Assembly: GCF_000182925.2 (NCBI RefSeq)
Contig: NC_026502.1
Location: 1,302,001 to 1,366,000 of the forward strand
Origin: Neurospora crassa OR74A
Lineage: Eukaryota > Ascomycota > Sordariomycetes > Sordariales > Sordariaceae
DNA length: 64,000 nucleotides
Reading direction: 5' to 3'
In this document: positions 49,900 through 59,050 of the stretch, piece by piece
Layout of the letters: each line of letters begins with the position of its first letter
Position numbering within the stretch: position 1 is the stretch's first letter
Notes under the pieces: generated by a model
Database searches by the model: none
Seen by the model: the letters and a program-made list of their open reading frames with translations, nothing else
Told to the model about the DNA's origin: nothing
Program-made: the position numbers and the translations under genes

Positions 49900-52800
49900 A
49901 CCTACAATAAAATTCTTTCGGCTTTAATTCCGTCGTTTAAGAACTTTTAAAATTCCTCCTTTATTAGTAATTAGGTTCTTAGGTTATTTTAGAAGTTATT
50001 ATCTATATTAAAATAATTTAGGATAATATAAATAAAGGTTTCTTTTTCGAGTTTGTAAGTATAAATAGGGGTTAAAACGTTTAATACTTTCTTCCTATAG
50101 AAGAAGGCCCGGAGGCCGATAATTTCCATTTTAATTTAAATAAAGAGGGAGCTCTTTATTTTAATTAATAGGTACAGTTTTTCTTTATTTTCTCCTAATT
50201 TTTAGTATTTTCCTTTCTTCTTCTTTATACCGACTATATATTATTAGATAGTTTCTCTATTAAACTTAGGAGTAAGGTTAATAACAATAAATTTATACTA
50301 TTATTTTAATTTTATTACCGCTATTACTAGGTGGTAGTTGTAGCGTAATATTTATTCCTAATTTATCATATCTTCTAACTACTCCTCTCGGTCGGCGGCT
50401 ATTAGTTTTAAGATTTATAATAGTAGTAGTAGGGTCCTTAAATCCGGAGGAGGACCGGCTACTATTATTAATAATTTCTCTATCGGTACTTATTCTTCGG
50501 CCTATTATACTTTAATTATATTACATTCTAATTTATTAACAGATAATTAACCTTTTAATTATCATATTTAAATATAGTTAAATACTTAGGTTACTATCCC
50601 TTAAACGAACCGGATTTAGTCCGTCCGGGCGAATTTTTCTTTAAAGGTTTAAACCCTTTTATTAAAGTGGAGGTTAAGTAGCGGATAGAATATTTCTATT
50701 TCTAGGTTTCTTATTGGTATAATTTTATACGCCCTAATAATAACTTTTAAATACTTAATTTAATATTTCACTAGCCTAATTACAATTTTTTATAGTTTCC
50801 TATAAATTTTAGTTAATTAGTAGAATATTAAGGCTTTATATATAATAGTATTACAAATATATTTAGTATATATTTCCTTTACCCGAATAAAGGAGTAACC
50901 CTATATCTTCGTTACTAATTTTATAAGTATATTCATTTAAGTTATTATTTTTTATTTTATTACTTTTATATAAACCTTATAATTGAATTTATAGTTTAAT
51001 TATACCCTTAGGAATTATATTAATTCTATCGGTTAAAGTACAATATCCCTAAATTAGAAAATTTCCGTCCTTAGTGCTTTTATTTATATAAAATATATTA
51101 ATTTTATTTTAATTACTTTAAATTCTATACTTTTCGTCCCTACCTATTCCGAATATACTTCTTATACTATTTATAATATCCAATAATTTTCTTTAATAAT
51201 ATAGGTTATTATTATAATATTAACATTATTTGTAAAGCCGATTATAATTATATTCGGGATTATTATTAGCTTTTAGTATAATAGGGTAATAAAGAGAATA
51301 AATAGAATAGGGGAGTGGGGGGAGTTTTATAGTATAATAATAATAATTATATAGGGGTGGGATGATTTATTATTGAAAAAGAGGGAACTTCTTTTACCGG
51401 CAACGAAGTTCGTTATTTACTTAATAATTTATATTAAGAATTGCATTTCCTATAGGGTATATAAAAGTTATTTATAATTAATTCTATTAAACGCTCTTTT
51501 TAAATTTAGGAGTATAAGGGATATTACGGCTTCGAATTTCTAAATTATATATATTATATTAGTAACTACTTAGATCATAAATTCTATCGAACAATTTATT
51601 TAATTACTTATTTAGCCCTCTAGTAGGAGGTTGAATTCTTTAGCTACTTACGTAAATCTCTTAGCTATAAATGCTTTAAAGATTTTTCTTACGTTATTAA
51701 GTAGCGATATTAGTCTTTATATATTTATTAACTTTTATTAAGTAATACTCTTTCTAGGCTTTTTAAGGATAATTACTTTTATATTTTTAAATTATTGTAG
51801 GAAGTAGCTAAGTTAGAGGTTGGCGGATATTAAGTATATTATAGTCTATTAGAATAATTGCCTATATAATTTTAAAAATCTATTTAAATATTAATTAACC
51901 CTGGGGGCTTTATTAGGCGCTATTCGGGAGAGTATATCCTAAATATCCTCCTTATTAATTAGTTCGCTAATAATTATCGGGTTAATACCCTTTAATAATT
52001 TAATTTAATTCGGTAAATAATTTATTAGGACTTCTACCTTTAGGAAAAAACGGTTAATAAGGATCTCGGCCTTATTATTATAATTTCTAATTTGTATTAC
52101 CCTTTTATAGGTTTAAAGGGTTAATAGTTTAAGTAGATTTATTGGACGGTAGCTTCGGGTCCGGGCCTATTATTTTAGTAATTAGAATTAATTTAGGTTC
52201 TTTAAAGCTTCAGTAATATTATTACGCTACATAGTTTATTAGGCTTTTATAATAATCCTTTTCTTCTTTATTATAGCTTTAATAAATTCCCTTTAGTTTA
52301 ATACTATTTAGTACTTAAATTACTCCTAATATATCCTCTACGCTTCTTTCGTAATTATTTTATATTTTAACGTCTACTAATTCGCTCTCCTTCCTCGATT
52401 TTTCTTCTAATACAGGACGAATTCTTCTACAATATTTATAAATTTTCCGTTAAATTTGCAAAAGGCGTACTTAAGGTCCTCTATTATATTAATTCTCTTT
52501 AGGACCAATATCCGTTTTTCTAACGCTTCTTTTACCTTCTCTATATTTATAAGATTCTAACTATATCCTCTTTTTTCTTTAATTTTTTTATTTTTTCTTC
52601 CTACTTAGACTTAAATTTCCTAAGGGTAGTGGTCCGAGCCGGTTTGCTCGTACCGCTGTACTCCCTAGTACTCGGCTTCGACCCCTAGTAATAGCTATAT
52701 ATAGTCGATTATTCTATCCCTTTCTCCTTATATTGCGTTCCCGAGTCTAGTCGGTTTACTACGGGGGGTAAATAGATTGAGTCTCTAGCGTCGTGCCTAT

Positions 52801-52965
52801 GTAAGGAGGCGAGCGGCCCCTGGGCTGGTCCTGTTCTTTAGGTCCTAATTGGGATGGTGGAGGTTGAGGTCCCCGATAGCGATTAAGTTTCCCGCCGGAG
52901 GTCCGGCCTCGATGAATTCGAGGAGCGGTGACCCCCACTGATGTTCCGGTGTTCCCTGCGTAAGG
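49900..52965 (-). pseudogene. LINE C ORF2 (endonuclease onward)
   Basis: The endonuclease part is the clearest in the window. Minus-strand translation from 52935 gives HQWGSPLLEFIEAGPP, then AIGDLNLHHPN near 52880-52850, TPRSKPTRLGNAIQGERDRI near 52765-52700, and EQTGSDHYP near 52650-52625. GDxN and SDHxP are catalytic signatures of the LINE AP-endonuclease family. The only losses in this part are a few stops. The RT further left is mutated and its catalytic segment near 51246-51226 reads GFTNNVNI, both Asp to Asn. The Cys/His tail remnant lies near 50110-50030. Because the 5' end is missing, ORF1 is absent. Confidence 0.85.
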
Positions 52966-52980
52966 ATGAGGATTAGGATA

Positions 52981-53353
52981 GAAATAACGAACTAGGGAAA
53001 TATTAGGAGGCGAGGGTACGAGAATAGAGGACGAGAGAGGAGGAGGTAGTTATTAAGATATTATTAACTTCCTCCCTCTCTAAAATAGAGTCTATAGAGC
53101 TATTAGACGTTAGTATTTAAAGTAGATAGAAGTAGTCCATAATACACTCAACACTACCAGAATATCAATAGATTATTAGAACTACTACTTTGAGAAGATT
53201 AGGAAGGTTACGGCTATCTTAATGTTTGGTACTATGTCTGTAGATATTGTAAAATGCTAAATTACCAGTAAAAACGGCTATATTATATAATAGCTATTAT
53301 TTGGTGGGATAGGGTACATATAGGGAATGGGGTGGGTGCGGGGAGGGATTCCC
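52981..53353 (+). other. MULE-1 3' end and right TIR
   Basis: The region after the LINE C duplication aligns with the MULE-2 3' part (AGGCGAGGG, AGGAGGAGG and the leucine-coding tail near 53090-53110). TAAAAACGGCTATATTATAT precedes TAGCTATTA, a RIP-changed form of the GACAGCTGTC palindrome. The final 50 bases are the TIR, inverted to 36153-36202. Confidence 0.8.
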
Positions 53354-53361
53354 TAATAATA

Positions 53362-54118
53362 ATACTGATAACGGCCGGCCGCTCCGGGGAAGAGGAGTAT
53401 ACGGTAGACCCCGCAGTAGATTTAAATTAAGACGTAGTAGACCGCCCGGTAATAGAATTGGTAGTACTTAGGGTAGGGCTAGATTAAGAATTGGCTTAAA
53501 AATTGGTAGTATAGCTCCTTCTAATAGAATTAGCTTAGGAAGGCCCTGTAGAAGACTTCGTAAGAATATTAGTACTAGTAATAGACTGCCGTAGTTGAGA
53601 GGAGGATAGATTGGTAAGAGTAGGATAGATTGGTAAAAGCGATATAGAATAGCAATTGTTACTATAGTAGATAGATGTAATAATAAATACTTTTAAGCGT
53701 ACTTTCTATATTAATAGTTGTTGTATATTATTAAAGTCTTTACAACTTTTAACCTCCCCCTCTCTCTTTTTCATTACATTTATTAACTATCAATTATATT
53801 AGTCATCTTCGAAGACGATAATCTTAAACTCGAGTAGCGCCTCTACGATATATTGAAAGAAGAAGAAGAGTAGCGCGATTTACTTGCTCTTAAGCGCTAA
53901 CGAATTTCTACTGGCTGGGTCGGTACTAAAACCGTATTGCTAGTTAAAAATAAACTTATTTATAAAAAGATTACTACCGTTAAGCTTTATCTCCCTATCC
54001 GGCTAAAGTAGTATATCTCCCTCGTTATTAATTATAATTCAACTTATTCTGACTTGGGATTTAGGTAGTTGAATTTTACTACCGGCTTAGAACCTTATTA
54101 ACTACGAAAATTTACTAT
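53362..54118 (+). pseudogene. Unclassified coding-like relics
   Basis: This region is the right flank of MULE-1. From about 53390 a plus-strand frame reads PAVDLN, DVVDRPVIELVVLRVGLD and further, interrupted only by TAA or TAG where Gln codons are likely. It then gives way to AT-rich sequence with a CT-rich run near 53755. A second frame from about 53800 reads IFEDDNLKLE and then RISTGWVGTKTVLLV and LNFTTGLEPY, again broken only by such stops. I recognise neither. They may be two ends of unknown elements, or parts of the sequence in which the Helitron first inserted. Confidence 0.35.
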
Positions 54119-54388
54119 AAAAAAAAAGAAGAAAGGAGTTTAGCTCGATTTATTCCGCGTACCCTAATTAAATACTTTATAGTATACCCCTTTTCAGAGT
54201 AACCGTTAATAGTACTGAGAGATAGTACGTCTTACGGCGGTCTTATATCTCCTATTCCCCGGAATAGCCCTACGTAGTTAATATTAGAAACCTACAACGG
54301 ACAAGATTGGAAGATGAGAAGGATTTGAGAGACGTTAGTAATATATATTTAAACGTTTGAAGGAAAAATAAGGTACAAGTAGGGAATT

Positions 54389-54478
54389 GAACGCGCAAAC
54401 TCTCTAAACTTATATTAGTAGTAGTTGCGGGCGTCCCCTTAACTACTATACTATAGGCGTCCCTATAGTACCCCCGGT
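54389..54478 (-). promoter_or_regulatory. tRNA-like Pol III promoter in R1
   Basis: On the minus strand GGGACGCCTATAGTATAGTA with GTTAAG resembles the A box and D-loop of a tRNA, and GCGTTCAATTCCC resembles a B box, at about tRNA spacing. The T-stem does not pair properly, so it is not a working tRNA gene. R2 repeats the same features at 55612-55712. Confidence 0.4.
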
Positions 54479-54490
54479 GGGGTTAGTAAT

Positions 54491-54985
54491 GGGCTTCCCT
54501 CCCCGCACCCACCCCATTCCCTAGAGGTACCCTCCCCCACCCGAAAAAGTGGGACTACAGCTGGATGACAACTGGCAACGAAAATACCATTTCATCCTTA
54601 CAATACAGTGAGTGCACTTCACGATGCTTCTAACCTAGCCATTTTCCTTATATTCGTACTTTATATAAGGTAAGTACGCGGCTATATCGAAATGCTTAAC
54701 GATTTGGAACGAGGATAATAAAGGATGATAAATTAAGAAGATATTGGGAGGCGAAACCTTGAGCGCTGAGGGCGAGAGAAGAGAGGGTGAAAAAAGAGAG
54801 TACGAAGGAAGAGGGCGCAAGAGAGGAGGATAGCATCGGGATATAGTATAGCTATTTAGCGCTGTATGTCCAGTAACATTGGAAAATGCGAATTACCAGC
54901 AAAAACGGCCAGTATTATATGACAGCTGTCATTTGGTGGGACTGGGTACCTCTAGGGAATGGGGTGGGTGCGGGGAGGGAAGCCC
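54491..54985. mobile_element. MITE: 495-bp non-autonomous MULE with MULE-1-type ends
   Basis: The ends match the MULE-1 TIRs (GGGCTTCCCTCCCCGCACCC) for about 30 bases with few differences beyond. TTAGTAAT flanks it at 54483-54490 and 54986-54993. R2 shows the empty site as CTAGTAATAG at 55719, with no insertion. The MITE keeps subterminal blocks of the autonomous elements, including GACAGCTGTC near 54928. It encodes no transposase; a 61-codon minus-strand frame inside it has no recognisable content. It shows little RIP. Confidence 0.93.
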
Positions 54986-55340
54986 TTAGTAATAGTAAGG
55001 TAGTTGGAAGTAAATTATATTATTTAATTAGAGCATTTTAGAAACTATTTACTAAGTTTAGCTGGGTTTATAAGTAAGATAATAAAAAGATTCGCGGAAG
55101 GGGTTAAATCTGGTGATGTTTTGGCTGGTGTTGTGCTTCTGAGTGCGAATTCGAGTTGCTAAGAACCTTCCCGTGCTTCCCGTCTTGGCGTTGGCGTAAA
55201 AAAAAATTAGTGGCGATTGATTGGGTACATCCGACCCAAGTATGGAGCTAGTATTTCGCTTCCTAAATGTCTACTAATATGGGCGTTTCTCTGTCTTCCT
55301 TGGCTATATCCAGGCTCCGGCCAAGGAAACTGTATTTTTT

Positions 55341-56041
55341 AAAGAAAAAAAAGAAAAAAAAAGAAAGGAGTTTAGCTTGATTTATTCTGCGTACCTTAGT
55401 CGAATACCTTATAATTAACACTTTTTTAAAGTAACTATTAATAGTACTAAAAAATAGTACGTTTTACGGCGGTCTTATGTCTCCTATTCCCTAGATTGGC
55501 CTTATACGTAATTAATATTAGAAACTTGTAGTGGATAAAATTATAAGATAAGAAGGATTTGAGAGAGGTTAGTAATATAATAATTAAGCGTTTAAAGAAG
55601 AAATAAGGTATAAGTAGGAAATTGAACGCGCGGATTCTTCAAATTTATACTAATAGTAGTTGCGGGCGTCCCTTAAATTACTATACTACGGGCGTCCCTA
55701 TAGTACCCTTGGTAGGGCTAGTAATAGTAAAGTAGTTGGAAGTAGATTATATTGCTTTATTGGAGCATTCTAAAGACTATTTGTTAGTTTATAGGCAAGA
55801 TAATAGAAAAATTCATAGAAGGGGTTAGATCTGGTAATGTTTTCGTTGGTATTGTGCCCTTAAGTACAAATTTCGAAATGCTAAGAACCTTCCCCGTGCT
55901 TCCGTCTTGGCAAAAGGATTTGATTGGGTGCATCCCGCTATATGTGGGTCTAGCTTTTCGCTTCCTAAATGTCTACTAACATGGGCGTTTCTCTGTCTTC
56001 CTTGGCCATATCCAGGCTCCGGCTAAGGAAACTGTATTTTT
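55341..56041. repeat. Tandem unit R2
   Basis: This is the uninterrupted copy of the repeat, about 700 bp. It contains the tRNA-like stretch at 55612-55712 (minus strand: GGGACGCCCGTAGTATAGTA and CGTTCAATTTCC). It ends at GTATTTTT, immediately followed by Copia-2 sequence at 56042. The matching end of R1 is followed by the A-rich start of R2. The sharp border with Copia-2 suggests that R2 and Copia-2 were joined by an insertion or a break. Confidence 0.75.
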
Positions 56042-57500
56042 GTTACTACTACGGACTAGATCCTTATAATTAACCGGATCTTCTTTAAAGAAGGTTACTG
56101 CGCTAGCTCTAACAATCTCACTAATATAAGGATTCCAAATAAATATAATACAACCGTAAATATTGTTAAAACTAATAAAATAACCTTTCTATACTCTAAT
56201 GCGAAATTTATCGCCTTATAGTTGCTTTTTTAATTTAATAAAATAGTAAGCCGTATAGAAGTAAAACCTCAAATACTTAAAATATAGCTTCTGAATTTCG
56301 TTTAGGAAATTGGCCGCCTTAACGAGTAGTTCCTATAGATTCTTACCTCTAATATTGGCTTTTAAAGGTAGTAAATTAAATACTCTAATAATGTAATTAA
56401 CGATAAAGGGCTATAAATGCTTTAGGATATTGAAATCTATTATTAAAGTTTTAGTGCGTTGTATAATAATAGCGCTAACTCTCTCGATTTTTCCTTATAT
56501 TTATAGGATATAAGGTATTAACTTTGATAATTCTACGCCTTTTATACGTACTTATTTAACGATTTTACTATATCAAAATTCTTTAGTATTAAAACCAAAC
56601 TTTAGACTACTATTAAAACTAAATACCCTAATTTTAGGCCTACCGCTTTAAAGCTCAGCCTATTTCTTAAACTCTTTAATCTATATAAAGGCATCGCCCT
56701 TATTAATTATAAACCTTACCTAATAGAAGCTAGTAATCTAATTAATAAAATAAATTATATACCTATATCCTTTATAGCCAAGTAAAGTATAAAGAACGAT
56801 ATCGACGTAGATATATACCAATAGTTGAATTGTAACTTTATTAATAATTTTAGGGATTATATTGTAAGCCTTAACTTTAACGTACGCCTCACAAAAGTAG
56901 TCTTAGGTATTACTTAATTTAATACTGGCCGCCTCGTAAGCTTTAAGAACTTAGTCTTTACCTACGTATATAAAGTAATAATATATTGTTAAATAATTAA
57001 TTAAAACTATTATAGTATAGCGAATGTTTTAGGGAAAGTGTAATTAAACGTATACTAGTATAATTAGAAGGTCATTAATCCATTTGTATTAAATTGTAAT
57101 TTTACTGTACGCTGATATCTAATTAGATTTTATATTCTAAATTATACTGTTATTAAGAAGACCTCTCGTAATTAATAGATTCGTTAGGGTAGATAGGTTG
57201 TAAATACAGTCCTTAATTCTAACCTTAATAATTATATTATTTAAAGTACCTATAGTTAATTCGACAGTGCTAATATAGTAAACGTAAATCGAAGTCCCAT
57301 TACTAATTGTATAGACTAATAGATATAGAAGTAGTTATATATTTGTAAACTATTTAAAGTAATTAAAGATATTACTTGCACAACCAAAGTCGTAAATAAC
57401 TAAATCTCGAATACTATCCGGTTATTAGTATTACTTTAGAGCTTATTAGGCTTTAACTAAATTACTATAGGTATATTGGAGTTGAAATTAATAAAAATAA
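56042..57500 (-). pseudogene. Copia-2 protease and integrase fragment
   Basis: Nucleotide alignment with Copia-1 42800-41440 is nearly continuous, for example CTGCGCTAGCTCTAACAATCTC against CTACGCTAGTTCTAACGATTTC. The protease region is near 57400-57330 and the integrase core near 56800-56550. As in Copia-1, stops and Asp-to-Asn changes are common. The C-terminal end is cut at 56042. Confidence 0.75.
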
Positions 57501-58678
57501 TCGATTAATTAACTACTTTAATTACAATTAATATACTCAATAGCTTTAACTAGGGGCTTTAATAAAAATCTATATTATTACCTATACCTAATATACCTAT
57601 AAATATTCCGCTTCTATACAATAAGGTAGAGTTAATAGTAGTAGTAGGAGTAGTTAAATTAATAGAAGCGGTATTAGTAAGGGTACTAGTATTTACCCCG
57701 ACGGCAACCTTCTTAGCTATTATATCCTTCTTAAGCTTCTAAATATTGGGTGCCTTCTTAGGGTAATAGACCTAGCAAATATCCGCCTTCTTACTAATAT
57801 AATAACTACAAGAAATATACTTCTAAATAGTATAAATCTTCTTATTGCAACTAATACAATCGACTCGCTTACTATTATCCTTCTTCTTATTAACCGGGCC
57901 ACTATTATTATTATTCTTATTAGTATTATTATTATTATTATTAACCGACTTCTAAATATTAACGTTAATATTAATATGTAATTTAATGTTACTAATATTA
58001 CCGAACTTAACCAAAAAGGAACCAACATCGAATTCGTTAACTTCCAAGGCGGCTGCCTAATATCTAGTATTAATAGGGTAAATAATCTTTATAGTATTAT
58101 AAGAGAAGGTAACCTCGAAGTCTACATCGATCTTGAATTTAGCGTCTTTAATACACTTTTAGAGCAAAGTATGACGATTAAAGAAAGAAGTTATAGTATT
58201 AAAATTAGCGTGCTTAATAGCTAAGTACTCGGCGAGGACTTCGCTACGAGCTTCCTTAGTAATATAAATAACATAAAACGAAATAAAATTATACGTAACC
58301 TTTAAATTTTTACTAATTCTATTCCAATTATTAATATTCAATATAATATTAATATTGGGGTTCTTAAAGGTAAAAAGCAGGATCTTATTAGTATTAATAC
58401 GTCTAATCCACTAAGTATTGTACTTCTCGGGCTCCGTTGCCTTATTAGGCTCCGGGACTATATTAAAAACGTATTCGGCAAATTAAAAGCAATTAAGCTC
58501 GGCTATAAATCTCTAATGCTAGTTAGCGATATTGTAGTCGCCAAAGAGGGGAACTAGCGACGAGCTAGTAATCGTCGTAGGTATAGGAGGGTTTAATATA
58601 TTAAGAAGAAGAAAGTTAGTAGTCGCTAAACTAGCCGTTGATTGATTTAATTTATTCGATAATAGAATCGTTTAAATT
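57500..58678 (-). pseudogene. Copia-2 gag, 3' part (left of MULE-2)
   Basis: It corresponds to Copia-1 44090-42900. Open minus-strand pieces at 57720-58028 and 58159-58341 are mostly in shifted frames. It ends at the TTTAAATT duplication (58671-58678) made by MULE-2. The other part of gag resumes at 61845. Confidence 0.7.
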
Positions 58679-58720
58679 GGGTAAACCTCCGCACACCCAC
58701 CCCAAGCCTACATACACCCA
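58679..58720 (+). repeat. MULE-2 left TIR
   Basis: Inverted to 61804-61844. Inside it, GATGACACCTGACATTG (58751-58767) and the block with ACCCGCAAAATTTCGTCTTT are shared with the corresponding ends of MULE-1 and MULE-3. Confidence 0.92.
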
Positions 58721-59050
58721 AAAACCAGGGAAATGTGGGACCGTGCAGCTGATGACACCTGACATTGTAAATCGCGTTTTTACCCGCAAAATTTCGTCTT
58801 TCAAATACACACAACATCGACTCTAACTTAGTTATTTCTTTCACTCTTTTTCATACGGCCAGTCGTACCTATACTATACACCAGTATTAGTACTCTACAC
58901 CCAACGTTATTTACTGGGCTAGCACTTTATACGCGCGTATCCACAATAGTACTATATTTATACCCTCAACGTACGTAACCTTACTCAAATCAATTGATTT
59001 TAATCGTCTGTAAATGCTCTTGATTGTGTGCAATTGCTAACGGTTAATAG

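Larger units (their letters stand above)
44956..52965 (-). mobile_element. LINE C: 5'-truncated Tad1-like LINE inside MULE-1
   Basis: It is flanked by ATGAGGATTAGGATA at 44941-44955 and 52966-52980, both in MULE-1 sequence. The 3' end is on the left and matches LINE B. The right end stops in the endonuclease region, at the point equal to about LINE B 20980, so the copy is 5'-truncated as many LINEs are. MULE-3 is inserted in its 3' untranslated part. The last about 340 bases (52625-52965) are almost free of RIP. Confidence 0.92.
36153..53353 (+). mobile_element. MULE-1: Mutator-like DNA transposon carrying Copia-1 and LINE C
   Basis: The ends start GGGCTTCCC on the left and finish GGGATTCCC on the right. 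They form TIRs readable for about 50 bases and are flanked by TAATAATA (36145-36152 and 53354-53361), an 8-bp duplication within the 8-11 bp range of Mutator elements. The parts 36153-38438, 44513-44955 and 52981-53353 align in order with the uninterrupted part structure of MULE-2, proving that Copia-1 and LINE C sit inside it. Without them the element would be roughly 3.1 kb, like MULE-2 and MULE-3. The TIR ends carry little RIP; the middle is heavily hit. Confidence 0.9.
54119..55340. repeat. Tandem unit R1 (interrupted by a MITE)
   Basis: R1 aligns with R2 (55341-56041) from an A-rich run followed by GAAAGGAGTTTAGC through to GGAAACTGTATTTTT. The units lie head to tail. The only large difference is the 495-bp MITE plus its duplication in R1. 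The last 60 bases form an inverted repeat TTCCTTGGC...GCCAAGGAA. R1 includes a tRNA-like stretch at 54389-54478 on the minus strand. Class unknown; a SINE-type element is one possibility. Confidence 0.8.

Noticed and set aside
54389-54478. Possible tRNA gene
   Set aside because: A-box-like and B-box-like sequences are present, but the T-stem and acceptor stem do not pair. It is kept only as a tRNA-like promoter.
54635-54820. 61-codon minus-strand frame inside the MITE
   Set aside because: The MITE is non-coding by structure, and the peptide has no motif and no counterpart in the autonomous elements.
58638-58844. Overlapping 62- and 65-codon frames on both strands
   Set aside because: They span the Copia-2/MULE-2 junction and the GC-rich TIR, so neither can be an ancestral gene.
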